NCBI RefSeq assembly: GCF_002005305.1
Contig: NZ_CP014782.1
Location: 1,364,001-1,428,000, forward strand
Origin: Shewanella psychrophila
Lineage (GTDB): Bacteria > Pseudomonadota > Gammaproteobacteria > Enterobacterales > Shewanellaceae
Direction: 5' to 3'
DNA: 64,000 nucleotides
The position numbers and the translations under genes are program-made. The stretch's first letter is position 1, and the number at the start of each line of letters is the position of its first letter. This document shows, in pieces, positions 25,726 to 34,442 of this stretch. Under the pieces are notes generated by a model. It worked only from the letters and a program-made list of their open reading frames with translations. It did no database searches and had not been told where the DNA came from.

Positions 25726-26256
25726 AAAAGCGATCCTAGCAAGGAACGATTGTTTTTGGTACGGGAAATTACCTTTAAATGTCTAATAATCAACCAATAC
25801 TCAGATTTAAATCTCGCTTGCAGCTATTGATATGACTATTGGCGATAAATAGTCATCATTTAAATCAAGCATAGAGCTTCTGGCTTTGCTACACATAGAA
25901 TAAAACAAGTCATTATTTTAATTAACAATGTATCCGCAGCGTAACAGATTGGAATTTTAAATTCTCTACAAAGGACAATTCCAACATATTGAAATAAAAT
26001 AATATCTTGACCATTGAACTCACCAAGAAAATAAATGAAGTATGAAGCAGTTGACACTCGAGTATTTATCCATAAAATACGCGCCGTTTGTCTGCAAAGT
26101 GGCAATAAAAATACTTGGTTGTAAGTTAACAAACTAGTTTCAATCTCGTGTATTTAGCTTTAGCTTGGCTCCATATCATTGAACGCTAAATGAGTATGAG
26201 TGGCCAAAGGGATATCAATTCAATGTTTAACTTTAGTCATGTTCACCGGGGGAAAA
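25726..26256. other. Intergenic region between divergent hrpA and codB
   Basis: About 500 bases with no convincing gene. A 90-codon minus-strand frame at 25860-26132 has no ribosome site and an irregular composition, so I do not call it. The region must hold the hrpA and codBA promoters. A clear PurR-type palindrome, which controls codBA in E. coli, was not found. Confidence 0.4.
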
Positions 26257-27513
26257 GTGGCAAACGATAATAATTATAGCTTAGGGCCAGTGCCAATATC
26301 GGCAAGAAAGGGGATGCTCTCGCTAACCATGGTCATGCTGGGACTGACCTTCTTTTCGGCCAGCATGTGGACTGGTGGTACCTTAGGCACCGGACTCTCC
26401 TTTAATGATTTTATGCTGGCAGTGCTATTAGGTAACCTCATCCTCGGCATTTATACGTCTTGTTTAGGGTATATTGGGGCTAAGACCGGACTGTCTACCC
26501 ACTTACTGGCCCGTTACTCTTTCGGCATTAAGGGCTCATGGCTACCTTCATTACTGTTAGGCGGCACACAAGTAGGTTGGTTTGGCGTCGGAGTGGCCAT
26601 GTTCGCCATTCCGGTGCATAAAGCCACGGGGCTAGATACCAACCTACTGATCATCATCTCAGGCCTTATGATGACAGCCACGGTTTACTTTGGCATTGCC
26701 GCCTTGATGGTGTTATCCGCCATTGCAGTACCCGCTATCGCCCTGTTTGGTGGTTTCTCAGCCTTGACTGCCATTGAGAGTATCGGCGGGCTCGAGGGGT
26801 TAAATAGCCTCATACCTAAGGAACCGATGGCCTTCTCTACCGCTTTAGTGCTGGTGGTTGGCTCATTTATCTCTGCGGGTACCCTCACCGCTGACTTCGT
26901 CCGTTTCGGTAAGAAACCCATGGGCGCAGTATTTATCACCATGATTGCCTTTTTTATTGGTAACTCGCTGATGTTTATCTTCGGCGCAGCAGGCGCTGCG
27001 GCCACAGGCCAGTCCGATATTTCTGAGGTGATGATAGCCCAAGGCCTGCTCATCCCGGCCATTATCATTTTGGGTTTAAATATTTGGACAACGAATGACA
27101 ATGCTCTCTATGCCTCGGGGCTGGGGTTTTCAAATATCACCGGACTGCCCAGCAAGTACCTGTCTATACTCAACGGCATAATAGGCACATTCTGTGCGCT
27201 TTGGCTCTATAACAATTTCGTGGGATGGCTGACCTTCCTGTCTGCGGCGATCCCGCCTATAGGTGGGATAATCATTGCCGATTACTTGAAAAATCGACAC
27301 AAATACAAACACTTTTCTACCGCCACATTTTCCAATATCAACTGGGCAGCTATCTTAGGGGTGGCAATCGGTGTCGCAGCGGGTCATCTGCTGCCGGGTA
27401 TTGTTCCTATCAACGCGGTATTAGCCGGGGCAATCAGTTACCTCATTTTAGATTCACTGCTCAAACGCTTAAAGTTAACTTCTGATTCAACACAAGAGAT
27501 CACCAATGAATAG
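26257..27513 (+). CDS. codB: CodB cytosine permease
   Basis: CodB imports cytosine across the inner membrane with Na+ or H+ (NCS1 family, twelve helices). The GTG at 26257, preceded by GGGGG, gives 418 residues, almost the E. coli length of 419, and the start VANDNNYSLGPVPISARKG aligns with E. coli CodB. The stretch GLTFFSASMWTGGTLGTGLS is diagnostic, as is LLGGTQVGWFGVGVAMF. It overlaps codA by 8 bases, so uptake and deamination are coupled. Confidence 0.95.
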   Translation: MANDNNYSLGPVPISARKGMLSLTMVMLGLTFFSASMWTGGTLGTGLSFNDFMLAVLLGNLILGIYTSCLGYIGAKTGLSTHLLARYSFGIKGSWLPSLLLGGTQVGWFGVGVAMFAIPVHKATGLDTNLLIIISGLMMTATVYFGIAALMVLSAIAVPAIALFGGFSALTAIESIGGLEGLNSLIPKEPMAFSTALVLVVGSFISAGTLTADFVRFGKKPMGAVFITMIAFFIGNSLMFIFGAAGAAATGQSDISEVMIAQGLLIPAIIILGLNIWTTNDNALYASGLGFSNITGLPSKYLSILNGIIGTFCALWLYNNFVGWLTFLSAAIPPIGGIIIADYLKNRHKYKHFSTATFSNINWAAILGVAIGVAAGHLLPGIVPINAVLAGAISYLILDSLLKRLKLTSDSTQEITNE

Positions 27514-28801
27514 TAAAAATAGTATGCTGATTAACAATGTGACTCTCACAGGTCAAGATGGCCTTCATCAGATTGTCATTGAAAATGGTGAGTTTACCTC
27601 CTTCACAGCCATGTCTGAGGCCATCACAGCAGATGATAAGTCTGTTGAAGTCATTGATGGTGAAGGCGGAATGGCCATCGCCCCCTTTTGCGAGCCTCAT
27701 GTTCACCTCGACACAACGCAAACAGCCGGGGAGCCAAGTTGGAACATATCCGGCACCTTATTTGAAGGCATTGAGCGCTGGTCAGAGCGCAAGAAAACCT
27801 TGTCTATCCAAGATGTAAAAACACGGGCAAAACAAACATTAAAGTGGCAAATAGCCAACGGTATTCAGCACGTTCGTACCCATGTGGATGTATCAGATCC
27901 AACCCTTATCGCACTTAAAGCTATGCTCGAAGTGAAAGAGGAAATGAAAGCTTGGGTCGATATTCAAATTGTTGCCTTTCCTCAAGAAGGCATACTCTCC
28001 TACCCCAATGGTAAGGCGCTGTTAGAAGAAGCCGTCAAGCTGGGTGCCGACGTGATTGGGGCAATCCCCCACTTCGAATTCACCCGTGAATACGGCGTCG
28101 AGTCTTTGCATTATGTTTTTAAGCTAGCACAGAAGTATGACCGCCTCATCGATGTTCACTGTGATGAGATAGACGATGAGCAATCCAGATTTATAGAGAC
28201 ACTGGCCGCACTAGCACATAAGTTCGATATGGGTCACAGAGTTACCGCGAGCCACACAACAGCCATGCACTCCTATAATGGCGCTTATGCTTCACGGCTT
28301 TTCAGGCTATTAAAAATGTCAGGGATAAGTTTCGTTGCCAACCCATTGGTCAACATACATCTTCAGGGACGTTTCGATGACTATCCGAAGCGCCGAGGGA
28401 TCACTCGAGTCAAAGAGATGCTGGCTGCCAACATCAATGTCTGTTTCGGCCATGACGATATCTTCGATCCTTGGTACCCCTTAGGTACCGCCAACATGCT
28501 ACAGGTACTGCATATGGGTCTTCACGTGTGCCAGATTATGGGCTATGAACAGATAAATGAGTCTCTTGATTTAATCAGTAATAACTCGGCACGCACCATG
28601 AACATCCTATCTCATTACGGGCTAGAGGAAGGCAAGCCTGGAAGTTTACTTATCTTACCCGCCGACAATGGATTCGATGCGGTTCGCAGGCAGGTGCCGG
28701 TACATTACTCAATTCGCCACGGAAGATTACTGTCACAGACTCAATTAGCGACGACAGAAATCCATCTAGCGGAAACTGAGGCTGTGACCTTTAAACGATA
28801 A
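27506..28801 (+). CDS. codA: CodA cytosine deaminase
   Basis: CodA converts cytosine to uracil and ammonia in the cytosol as a metal-dependent amidohydrolase. The 431 residues carry all ligands: EPHVHLD (His 65 and 67), VHCDEIDDEQSRF (His and the catalytic Glu), TASHTTAMHSYNGAY (His) and GHDDIFDPWYPLG (Asp). A few extra residues at the N- and C-termini compared with E. coli. It overlaps the end of codB, so the pair form a pyrimidine salvage operon. A long noncoding repeat region follows. Confidence 0.95.
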   Translation: MNSKNSMLINNVTLTGQDGLHQIVIENGEFTSFTAMSEAITADDKSVEVIDGEGGMAIAPFCEPHVHLDTTQTAGEPSWNISGTLFEGIERWSERKKTLSIQDVKTRAKQTLKWQIANGIQHVRTHVDVSDPTLIALKAMLEVKEEMKAWVDIQIVAFPQEGILSYPNGKALLEEAVKLGADVIGAIPHFEFTREYGVESLHYVFKLAQKYDRLIDVHCDEIDDEQSRFIETLAALAHKFDMGHRVTASHTTAMHSYNGAYASRLFRLLKMSGISFVANPLVNIHLQGRFDDYPKRRGITRVKEMLAANINVCFGHDDIFDPWYPLGTANMLQVLHMGLHVCQIMGYEQINESLDLISNNSARTMNILSHYGLEEGKPGSLLILPADNGFDAVRRQVPVHYSIRHGRLLSQTQLATTEIHLAETEAVTFKR

Positions 28802-29590
28802 GGTCCATTTGGTTGGTTTGGTTTTAGTTAGTTTATTGAAAACCTGAGCTTCATTGTTATTTATTGCTTGCAGCATGTACTGTAGAAGGATACGAAGTCA
28901 CGAGCACAAGGTCAGATGTGAATGAATGGCCTTACATCTAGCGACTTCTGTGCTTCTCGTTCATGAGATCGTGGCTTGCCATATTCACTCGGTCTCTCGC
29001 TCAAAGAGTCTCACAGTGTGAGACTTCGCCCCGAAACCGAAGTCCACAGCCACGTCTAAACATGCTGACTTGTCGGATCACAAGTTACTTAAGTATCTTT
29101 TGAGCTGGGTTCATTAGGCTGATTTTGTACTTGCTAGCGAACTAAATACCATGGCTTCATGTTTATCTATCACCTGCCGTGGGCTTTAAGTGCAAACACT
29201 TCCGTGACACGCAGCAAGCACAATCCCTGTGCACTCTGCGACATCATCCCTGATGTCGAAGGTCACAGCCGCGTTTACACCTGCTTATTTGTTAACCAAA
29301 CAAACTGGAGTTTAACACTAGGTTGGGGCGTACCATCTTATTAACGTGATGACTTGTCTGATAACAAGTTACTTAAATATTCTTTGAGTAGGGTTCATTT
29401 GGCTGGTTTGATACTTGGTTAGTTTGCTGAGTACCAAAGCTTCATTGGTGTTTATTGCCTGCAGCAGGCTTATGTGCAGATACCTCTGCGAGTCGCCACA
29501 AGTACAATCCCTGTAGGCTCTGCGATGACATCCATGTCATCGAAGCTCACAGCTGCATCTACACCTGAATTTTTTATCTTCGATTTATGT
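28801..29590 (+). repeat. Three tandem imperfect copies of a 200-300 bp noncoding repeat
   Basis: Copies start at about 28801, 29107 and 29391. Each begins GGTTCATTTGGCTGGTTT-like, then a TTAGTTTG/ACT stretch, GCTTCATTG, TTATTGCCTGCAGCA, a TCTGCGA and ACAATCCCTGT block, and ends CACAGC-GC-TC-ACACCTG. Copies 2 and 3 are each preceded by GACTTGTC-GAT-ACAAGTTACTTAA. The last block, read on the other strand (GTGTAGATGC-GCTG), also occurs in the dispersed repeat at 34140 and at 11390. Short frames inside are not conserved between copies, so it is not coding. The rest of the 1040-base gap to 29841 is AT-rich with an ACAAAAGTGAGTTAC block near 29616 that also occurs in the other copies. Confidence 0.75.
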
Positions 29591-29847
29591 TCACAGTTCG
29601 TAACTCTCTTTTGGACAAAAGTGAGTTACAGGCTTTGCACTAATACACTTAGTTCAGATTAGAAAAAGTATCTTAGTTTATTCAAAATCCCTAATTCGCT
29701 CCGCCTATTTATCCCCCACTTCTGTCTAAGCAGGATTTTAAATCAACAATTCTAAAATATTTCAACCGTTACTGATAACAAGCATCTTTGAAGCCATGTA
29801 TTGTCTATTCAAAGTGCATGCTAGCTTGAAAATGAGGAATAGTGACA

Positions 29848-30576
29848 ATGACAATAAATGGTGTAAACCCAGCAATTACAAACTCGATCAATAATAGTTT
29901 TCAGCTGGATAAGTTTAATGGTGGAGAGGCACAGGAACTACACCTTAATTTAGGTGCAGGTAAAGATTACACCATTAAAGTGGGTGAGAATGGGCAAGTA
30001 TCAGCAAGCCGAGATCTTAGTCACTTATCAACGGTAGGGCGACTAAAGAACGCAGTGGTCGACTTCTTTAGTCGAGCATCAAATAAAAATGAAAGCGCAT
30101 TTACGACCAGAGCAAGTCAGATCCAATCTCAAGTGCAAAAGCACATAACAGAGGTCGTTCCTGTTAATAATCTCGTAAAAGCGGCATTCAACCAGCCAGT
30201 GAGTGAGTTCAAAAATGACGCTGCATATTTAAAGCCTGGAACGAATCCAGAAATAGCGACTTTTGATGATGTCACAGCTGCAAATAAAACACGTTTAGGT
30301 TTAGAAAACCTAGATAGTGGCGCGCAAGAATTTGTAAAACAAAACTTTTCTAGCTTCATTATTGGCAAAGATGCACTTTTTAGTCGTTTAACTACTGGCT
30401 TTCAGCAAGAAATGGAAATTCTTTTTACCTCTGATACAGCTAAAAACCCCGTAAAGCTGCAAGAACAACAAGTTGCGCTTACGGAAAAATATGAAGGTTT
30501 GAGCAAAAAAGTGAATGCAGAATTTAACACTCAATTCATAACACCTTACGCGCAACAGAAAAATACTGACTTTTAG
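29848..30576 (+). CDS. Hypothetical protein, candidate type III secretion effector (242 aa)
   Basis: I do not recognise the family. The N-terminus (TINGVNPAITNSINNSF) is Asn/Ser/Thr-rich, non-hydrophobic and has no signal peptide or helix, which is typical of type III secreted proteins. The middle is charged and the C-terminal 90 residues look like amphipathic helices (EFVKQNFSSFI, FSRLTTGFQQEMEILF, QEQQVALTEKYEGLSKKV). The start could be GTG 29842 or ATG 29848, behind GAGGAAT. A small acidic protein resembling a type III chaperone follows 47 bases later on the same strand, which is the usual arrangement of effector and chaperone. No secretion apparatus is in the window. Confidence 0.5.
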   Translation: MTINGVNPAITNSINNSFQLDKFNGGEAQELHLNLGAGKDYTIKVGENGQVSASRDLSHLSTVGRLKNAVVDFFSRASNKNESAFTTRASQIQSQVQKHITEVVPVNNLVKAAFNQPVSEFKNDAAYLKPGTNPEIATFDDVTAANKTRLGLENLDSGAQEFVKQNFSSFIIGKDALFSRLTTGFQQEMEILFTSDTAKNPVKLQEQQVALTEKYEGLSKKVNAEFNTQFITPYAQQKNTDF

Positions 30577-30623
30577 TTAAACGTCTAAAATAAAAAATAT
30601 TTCAGTAATAGGAATAATGCCCC

Positions 30624-31097
30624 TTGGATATTTATAAAGAAATACTGGCCGAATTGGCGGTTGAGCAGCTGAATTTTGATGAGAGTAATGTTTGCTCCTT
30701 TGAAATTCAGCAAGAAAAAAAGCCAGAAAGTGCCCCTTTTGTCATCAATATCGTCCGTAACACGGCATTGATGGAGCTAGCGATCTCTGTTACGACTGCT
30801 GCAGATATTCCGGCACAAATATCTAAAGAACTCTTTAGGTTATTAGGGGTACACGCTATTGGCCCTTTGCGCGGTGATTGCGGTGTTGGTGTTTACCCCG
30901 GTACAGAGCAACTAACTGTATTTACCAAGATTAGCTTAGCTGAATACCGTCCTGGGCAGATAAAAGAAAACCTAGCAGAACTGCTAGATAAAGCGCAGGA
31001 ATGGGAGAGTATCTTGTTAGTTGATACCCACCCAGAACAAGAGCAGGACAAAGCGGCTGATGCATCTTCTTGCTCCTGGAGAAATATCAGAGTGTAG
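30624..31097 (+). CDS. CesT-like type III secretion chaperone (putative, 157 aa)
   Basis: The protein is small and acidic with an N-terminal helix (YKEILAELAVEQLNF), a strand run (CSFEI, FVINIVRNTALMELAISV), a helix (AQISKELFRLL) and more strands, then an acidic C-terminal helix (KENLAELLDKAQEWESILL). This order is that of class I type III chaperones, which are dimeric alpha/beta proteins. The start is a TTG at 30624, behind a weak AGGAAT. Its position directly after the 242-residue gene supports a cognate pair. The family call is from secondary-structure pattern and context, so moderate only. The C-terminal 20 residues are Asp/Glu/Ala-rich. Confidence 0.42.
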   Translation: MDIYKEILAELAVEQLNFDESNVCSFEIQQEKKPESAPFVINIVRNTALMELAISVTTAADIPAQISKELFRLLGVHAIGPLRGDCGVGVYPGTEQLTVFTKISLAEYRPGQIKENLAELLDKAQEWESILLVDTHPEQEQDKAADASSCSWRNIRV

Positions 31098-31253
31098 CCC
31101 CCAGCTAGGGCTAATTGGCGGGGCTAGATGAATACTTTTTGAATAAAAACGACTTAGGTTGATAGCTCTAAGACGTTTCTGGGCAGAGGTCTGTTAGTGT
31201 ATAGGCTCGACAGTTTGCACTTCGCAAGAGGCAAATGTATGGAAGTATCAGAA

Positions 31254-31350
31254 TTAACGCCCAAATTAAGGGACGTATGATAGCGGGCTATAATTGTGAA
31301 CGAAGTGAAACCAGCCAGCTGTTATACGTCCCGCTTGATTTACTTCTTAT
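31254..31350 (-). repeat. Integron attC site after the cytochrome b561 cassette
   Basis: Read on the minus strand, the site begins ATAAGAAGTAAATCAAG then CGGGACGTAT and ends ATACGTCCCTTAATTTGGGC then GTTAA. The outer arms pair (GGGACGTAT/ATACGTCCC), the CCCTTAA-GGGCGTTA 3' end is that of Vibrio/Shewanella attC sites, and TTCACTTCGTTCAC sits near the loop. It directly follows the stop codon of the gene at 31373 in the cassette orientation. Confidence 0.75.
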
Positions 31351-31372
31351 ATGCGGTTTTATAAATACATAT

Positions 31373-31924
31373 CTATTTTAACATTCGCGTCAAAGTTTCA
31401 TCTTTATCAATAATATGGTGTTTTAAGGCGCCAGCGACATGAAGAATTACAGTTGCTATAATTATATAGCTCGACCAATAGTGAATATTGTGAAAAAATG
31501 ATGCTAAAGCTTCACTGTGTGTAATAGTTTTTGCAGGGTTTTCAGGATCAATATTTCGCGCAATGATTTCTAAACCAAATAAATCTACACCATTCCCGCC
31601 CAATGAAGACATAAGAAAACCTGATATAGGTAACACTATTGTACCTATAATAAGAGCCCAATGAACTATTGTTGATAATAAGTGCTCAAAGTTCGAGTAA
31701 TTACCAACGGGGGTTGGCCACCCATTTCTGATTCGCCAGACAACTCTTATAACTGCAATGAACAAAATTAACAGTCCAAAAGATTTGTGCCACGAATAGA
31801 GACTTCTAGTTTCTGTTTCCACCATGTATACGCCAATCGCAAGTAGACTAATCATAACTATGGCAACAATCCAATGAAGTGCTAGCGTTAATGAGCTTAA
31901 CTTCTCGTGCGAGTCAAATTTCAT
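31373..31924 (-). CDS. Cytochrome b561, carried as an integron gene cassette
   Basis: The 183-residue protein is a four-helix diheme b-type cytochrome of the CybB/YodB type. His ligands are seen in TLALHWIVAI, YSWHKSFGLLIL, NIHYWSSYIII and VILHVAGALKHH. It would move electrons from quinol in the inner membrane, perhaps to superoxide or a periplasmic partner. The start at 31924 follows CTGGGAGATTAATT. It is bounded by an attC site directly downstream and by a displaced attC end (GGCGTTATATGC) at about 32000-32012 upstream, so it is a mobile cassette. Confidence 0.88.
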   Translation of the reverse strand: MKFDSHEKLSSLTLALHWIVAIVMISLLAIGVYMVETETRSLYSWHKSFGLLILFIAVIRVVWRIRNGWPTPVGNYSNFEHLLSTIVHWALIIGTIVLPISGFLMSSLGGNGVDLFGLEIIARNIDPENPAKTITHSEALASFFHNIHYWSSYIIIATVILHVAGALKHHIIDKDETLTRMLK

Positions 31925-32016
31925 AATTAATCTCCCAGTTAAAGTTAGTAAAAGTATAGCCTACGTCTATATAAAATATAAAAACCATACACAGTATGAG
32001 CATATAACGCCTACAA

Positions 32017-32673
32017 CTAGGGAATCCCCAGATAATTTCTTTATTTTCAAAATCTAAACACGCATGGTGCGATTTAATCTAATCTATTTCGCCAAAAACA
32101 AACGAGATAACAATACCATGCGCGATATTAAGGTAATAAATGAGTCACTCGCAGACAATGCCCTAAAATTCATAATAAACGCCTTAATTCTCTTATGGTT
32201 TCAACTGAGTCCCTACTCGATGGTAATCAACTATCGCTGACTCAGTTAGGCCGCAACATTCAAGGTAAAGTAAGGGCTAAGCACAGCATAAAACGTATCG
32301 ATAGGCTATTGGGCAATCCGCACCTTAGAGGTGCCGTCTATCTCGCTAAGAAAAGTCCATTAAGTTGCCATATCCATCTGTACAAGGAGAAACCGAAATA
32401 CCGAAAAGACCGTCGCTCATCAAAAGCAGGCCGTAATCATACTGCCCAGAAAAGCTACCTTACTGGTAGTAAAGAGCCTTGGTTACTGGCAACGTCATTT
32501 TCAAGCGAATACTATCCGGCATAGGCCTGTACTATCGGTCGTAAGGTTGGGGGAGGAAGTGAGAAAACGGAAAAACTACAAGATCACAGAGCAACATCTG
32601 TACTGGGCAATGATTGAATATATTAGGAAAATTCACTGTGCCGGGATGCCTCTATTATGAGGGGATCCCCCAG
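32017..32673 (+). mobile_element. IS4-family element, internally deleted, inserted in an attC site
   Basis: The tips are CTAGGGAATCCCCAGATAAT at the left and, on the other strand, CTGGGGGATCCCCTCATAAT at the right: 16 of 20 match. At about 657 bp it is half the size of a complete IS4-type element. The flanking attC sequence is continuous if the element is removed: TATAACGCC on the left joins CTGTTAAGGGGC on the right, giving the normal attC end GCCCCTTAACAGGGCGTTAT on the minus strand. No clean target duplication could be fixed; only CGCC is repeated. Confidence 0.65.
32118..32524 (+). pseudogene. IS4-family transposase, frameshifted and internally deleted
   Basis: The first 20 codons from the ATG at 32118 (MRDIKVINESLADNALKF) are in one frame; after about 32176 the homology continues in another (STESLLDGNQLSLTQLGRNI, then HSIKRIDRLLGN). 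The protein then jumps to a C-terminal piece ending SKEPWLLATSF, so the catalytic middle is lost. The product is inactive. Confidence 0.75.
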
Positions 32674-32762
32674 CGCCCTGTTAAGGGGCAAATTGTTTGC
32701 TAAAATGTGTAGCGAAGCGAAACCGAACAAACTGTTAGCAGTCCCGTTTTAAATTCTTGTTA
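32674..32762 (-). repeat. Integron attC site after the 96-aa cassette gene (split by IS)
   Basis: On the minus strand it starts TAACAAGAATTTAAAACGGG then ACTGCTAACAG, overlaps the stop codon of the gene at 32749, and ends TTTGCCCCTTAACAGGGCG. This is close to the classic Vibrio cholerae repeat in both ends (TAACAAACGCC-TCAAGAGGGACTG and GCCCCTTA-GGGCGTTA). The last bases (TTAT) are displaced to about 32004-32008 by the element at 32017-32673. Confidence 0.75.
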
Positions 32763-33039
32763 TATTTAAATTACTTATCAAGCATAATTCTCTTTTAGCC
32801 TCAGATTTTACAGTAAATAAACTTGAATATATTCCACCACTACCAATACAAGACCAAAAGCCTTCACCGATATGTTCATATTCACTTAAATCCCAAAAAT
32901 AAATTACATATGTAAAATTTCCATTCGCCTTTTCACCAAAGACTGACACATAGGATTTTGAATCACTTACATAATGTCCTAACTCTTTAAACTTTTCATA
33001 TTCTTCATTAAATTTAAAAGAGGTGGGATTAACGTCCAT
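32749..33039 (-). CDS. Hypothetical protein (96 aa), integron cassette gene
   Basis: No family recognised. The start at 33039 follows AAGGATCAT. The sequence is acidic with many aromatic residues (YVIYFWDLSEYEHIGEGFW) and looks like a small soluble beta-rich protein, with no signal peptide or membrane helix. Its stop codon overlaps the attC site, the usual arrangement for a cassette gene. Base composition is lower in GC than the core genes, in line with transfer. Confidence 0.65.
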   Translation of the reverse strand: MDVNPTSFKFNEEYEKFKELGHYVSDSKSYVSVFGEKANGNFTYVIYFWDLSEYEHIGEGFWSCIGSGGIYSSLFTVKSEAKRELCLISNLNITRI

Positions 33040-33346
33040 ATGATCCTTAAAACATAACAGTAAATTAGGCTGAATTCCGAATAAGAACGGTCTTAATAAG
33101 AACTGGTCGCCAGTATTTTAATCACTCAAGACTAACAGTAAGCCAATGTCTCAACAATGAGTTATAACATAGAAAGTACTCAATCCCAGTTTCTCTGCCT
33201 GAGTGAAACAAAGAACCTCCATCATTGCATAAAGTGCAATGTTCACGCAGGGAAATAAGTCACAACAAGGGGATAAGTGATAATTGAACTAAGTAGTTTG
33301 CAGCTAGACGACACCTGATACCAAGTGTTTCAGCCTTCCTTACTGA
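33040..33346. other. Intergenic stretch between cassette gene and intron remnant
   Basis: About 300 bases without a gene. CTGTTATGTTTTAAGGATC just upstream of the cassette gene may be the start of the cassette (GTTATG), with its preceding attC lost. A sharp change at about 33346 marks the truncated 3' side of the group II intron. Nothing else recognisable. Confidence 0.35.
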
Positions 33347-33502
33347 TCACTGCAAAGCTTTCACTCTACCTCGCCTACCTTCTCTGGTTGCTTTTGCAAT
33401 GCGCTTTTGAAGCTTTAATACTTGCTGTTCGATGGTTTTCCTGTCAATGAATTGCCACTGAGCGCTGCAAGGAGAGGCACTAACTTCAGATGAAGTTATC
33501 AT
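33347..33502 (-). pseudogene. Group II intron reverse transcriptase/maturase (LtrA type), N-terminal fragment
   Basis: The fragment begins MITSSEVSASPCSAQWQFID and continues with VLKLQKRIAKATREGRRGRV then KALQ. This is the characteristic N-terminal RT-0 region of intron maturases (W-x-x-I-D ... V-x-x-LQ-x-RI-x-KA ... G-x-x-x-K-V-x-x-LQ). A stop follows at once; the polymerase, maturase and endonuclease domains are missing. An in-frame start at 33589 exists, but it lies in intron RNA sequence. Confidence 0.8.
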
Positions 33503-34074
33503 TTGCGTTTCTCCATGAATAAAGTTCCTCAAATCATCTTGCAACGGGAGACCAGCTGGAAGTCGGCTCACTTTAGTGTCAGATATCAATCTGTATCTGC
33601 ATCATTACAATACAGCATTGGCTTTTTCCAGCCTCCTTTACCTGCATCACTATCGGCTTTCTTCGCAGACAGCTTTCCCAGTTGGGAGCTATACAGGCTT
33701 ACCGTGTTCCGTATGTCGTGCAACATCAGGTTAGATGCCCACTCTGATGCGGAGAGTTTATCGATCACAAAAGAGTATTGCCCAACTTCTTTCCAGCCCT
33801 CATTGCCATTTTGGCCACAGCGTATAAACCACTTCCGCTGCTTCTCACATAACGCATCTTACGTGGGTTCACATATGTTCATCATACTGATTCCCTAGCA
33901 CTTACCCGATCTGTGGTTATCAGGAGGAATGTCCTCTCACGATTCGTTTCCCGTCCAATGGACTTTGTTACATTGTCAGACTCGCTACTTTATTCAGAGT
34001 CCTAGGGTCATCTGGTGATACAGATGATTCACTCTTAAGCGGTGAACAGCGCTTCATAAGACATCACGTCGCAC
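33347..34074 (-). mobile_element. Group II intron, 5' remnant
   Basis: The minus strand at 34074 starts GTGCGACGTGATGTC, the 5' end consensus (GTGYG) of bacterial group II introns. It continues through a structured, noncoding 480 bases (domain I region) and then the first part of a maturase gene that stops short at 33347. Catalytic domain V and the 3' end are absent, so it cannot splice or move. The 5' end abuts the dispersed repeat copy at 34078. Confidence 0.75.
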
Positions 34075-34077
34075 GGG

Positions 34078-34435
34078 CAAAAGTGAGTTACAAATTCGGG
34101 TATCGAGTTACCTATGAAACCACAATCGAAGAGAGAAATAACCGAGTGTAGATGCGGCTGCGGACTTCGGCTTCAAGGATGAAGCCGCAGAGCGTATAGG
34201 GATACTTTTATGGCATCTAGAGCTGCATCTCGCTGAACCTTCTCAAAATAAAGAGTACACAATCCCCGCCGGACAGGCATTAGGACAAATTGAAGGTACA
34301 ACCTTCAACCTCTCCCCTCAATACAAAAACCAAAAGCCACTGGATTCCGGCTCAAAAGCTCTGCCGGAATGACGAAAGTAACGACCAAAACAAAATGTAA
34401 CAAGCAAAAAATGTAATCTTGCTTCATTCGAAGCC
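34078..34435 (+). repeat. Dispersed noncoding repeat, copy B (about 360 bp)
   Basis: This copy matches 11361-11757 in order and spacing. It also contains a block GTGTAGATGCGGCTGCGG with a hairpin CTTCGGCTTC-AAGGAT-GAAGCCGCAG, the reverse complement of the block in the tandem repeats at 28801-29590. The right end CCGGAATGACGAAAG is shared with copy A. No reading frame is conserved. Confidence 0.7.
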
Positions 34436-34442
34436 CGGCAAA

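Noticed and set aside
25860..26132. 90-codon minus-strand frame between hrpA and codB
   Set aside because: No ribosome site, irregular composition, and no resemblance to any family.
26083..26200. PurR operator before codB
   Set aside because: CGTTTGTCTGC gives only part of the ACGCAAACGTTTGCGT palindrome, too weak to report.
28801..29590. CRISPR or coding tandem repeats
   Set aside because: Units are 200-300 bp and drifted, there are no short identical repeats, and short frames are not conserved between copies.
29159..29662. Two 61-62 codon plus-strand frames in the tandem repeat
   Set aside because: They have no ribosome sites and are not kept in the other repeat copies.
33586..33898. Frames on both strands in 33503-33898
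   Set aside because: This part is the structured RNA of the group II intron remnant and is not expected to encode protein.
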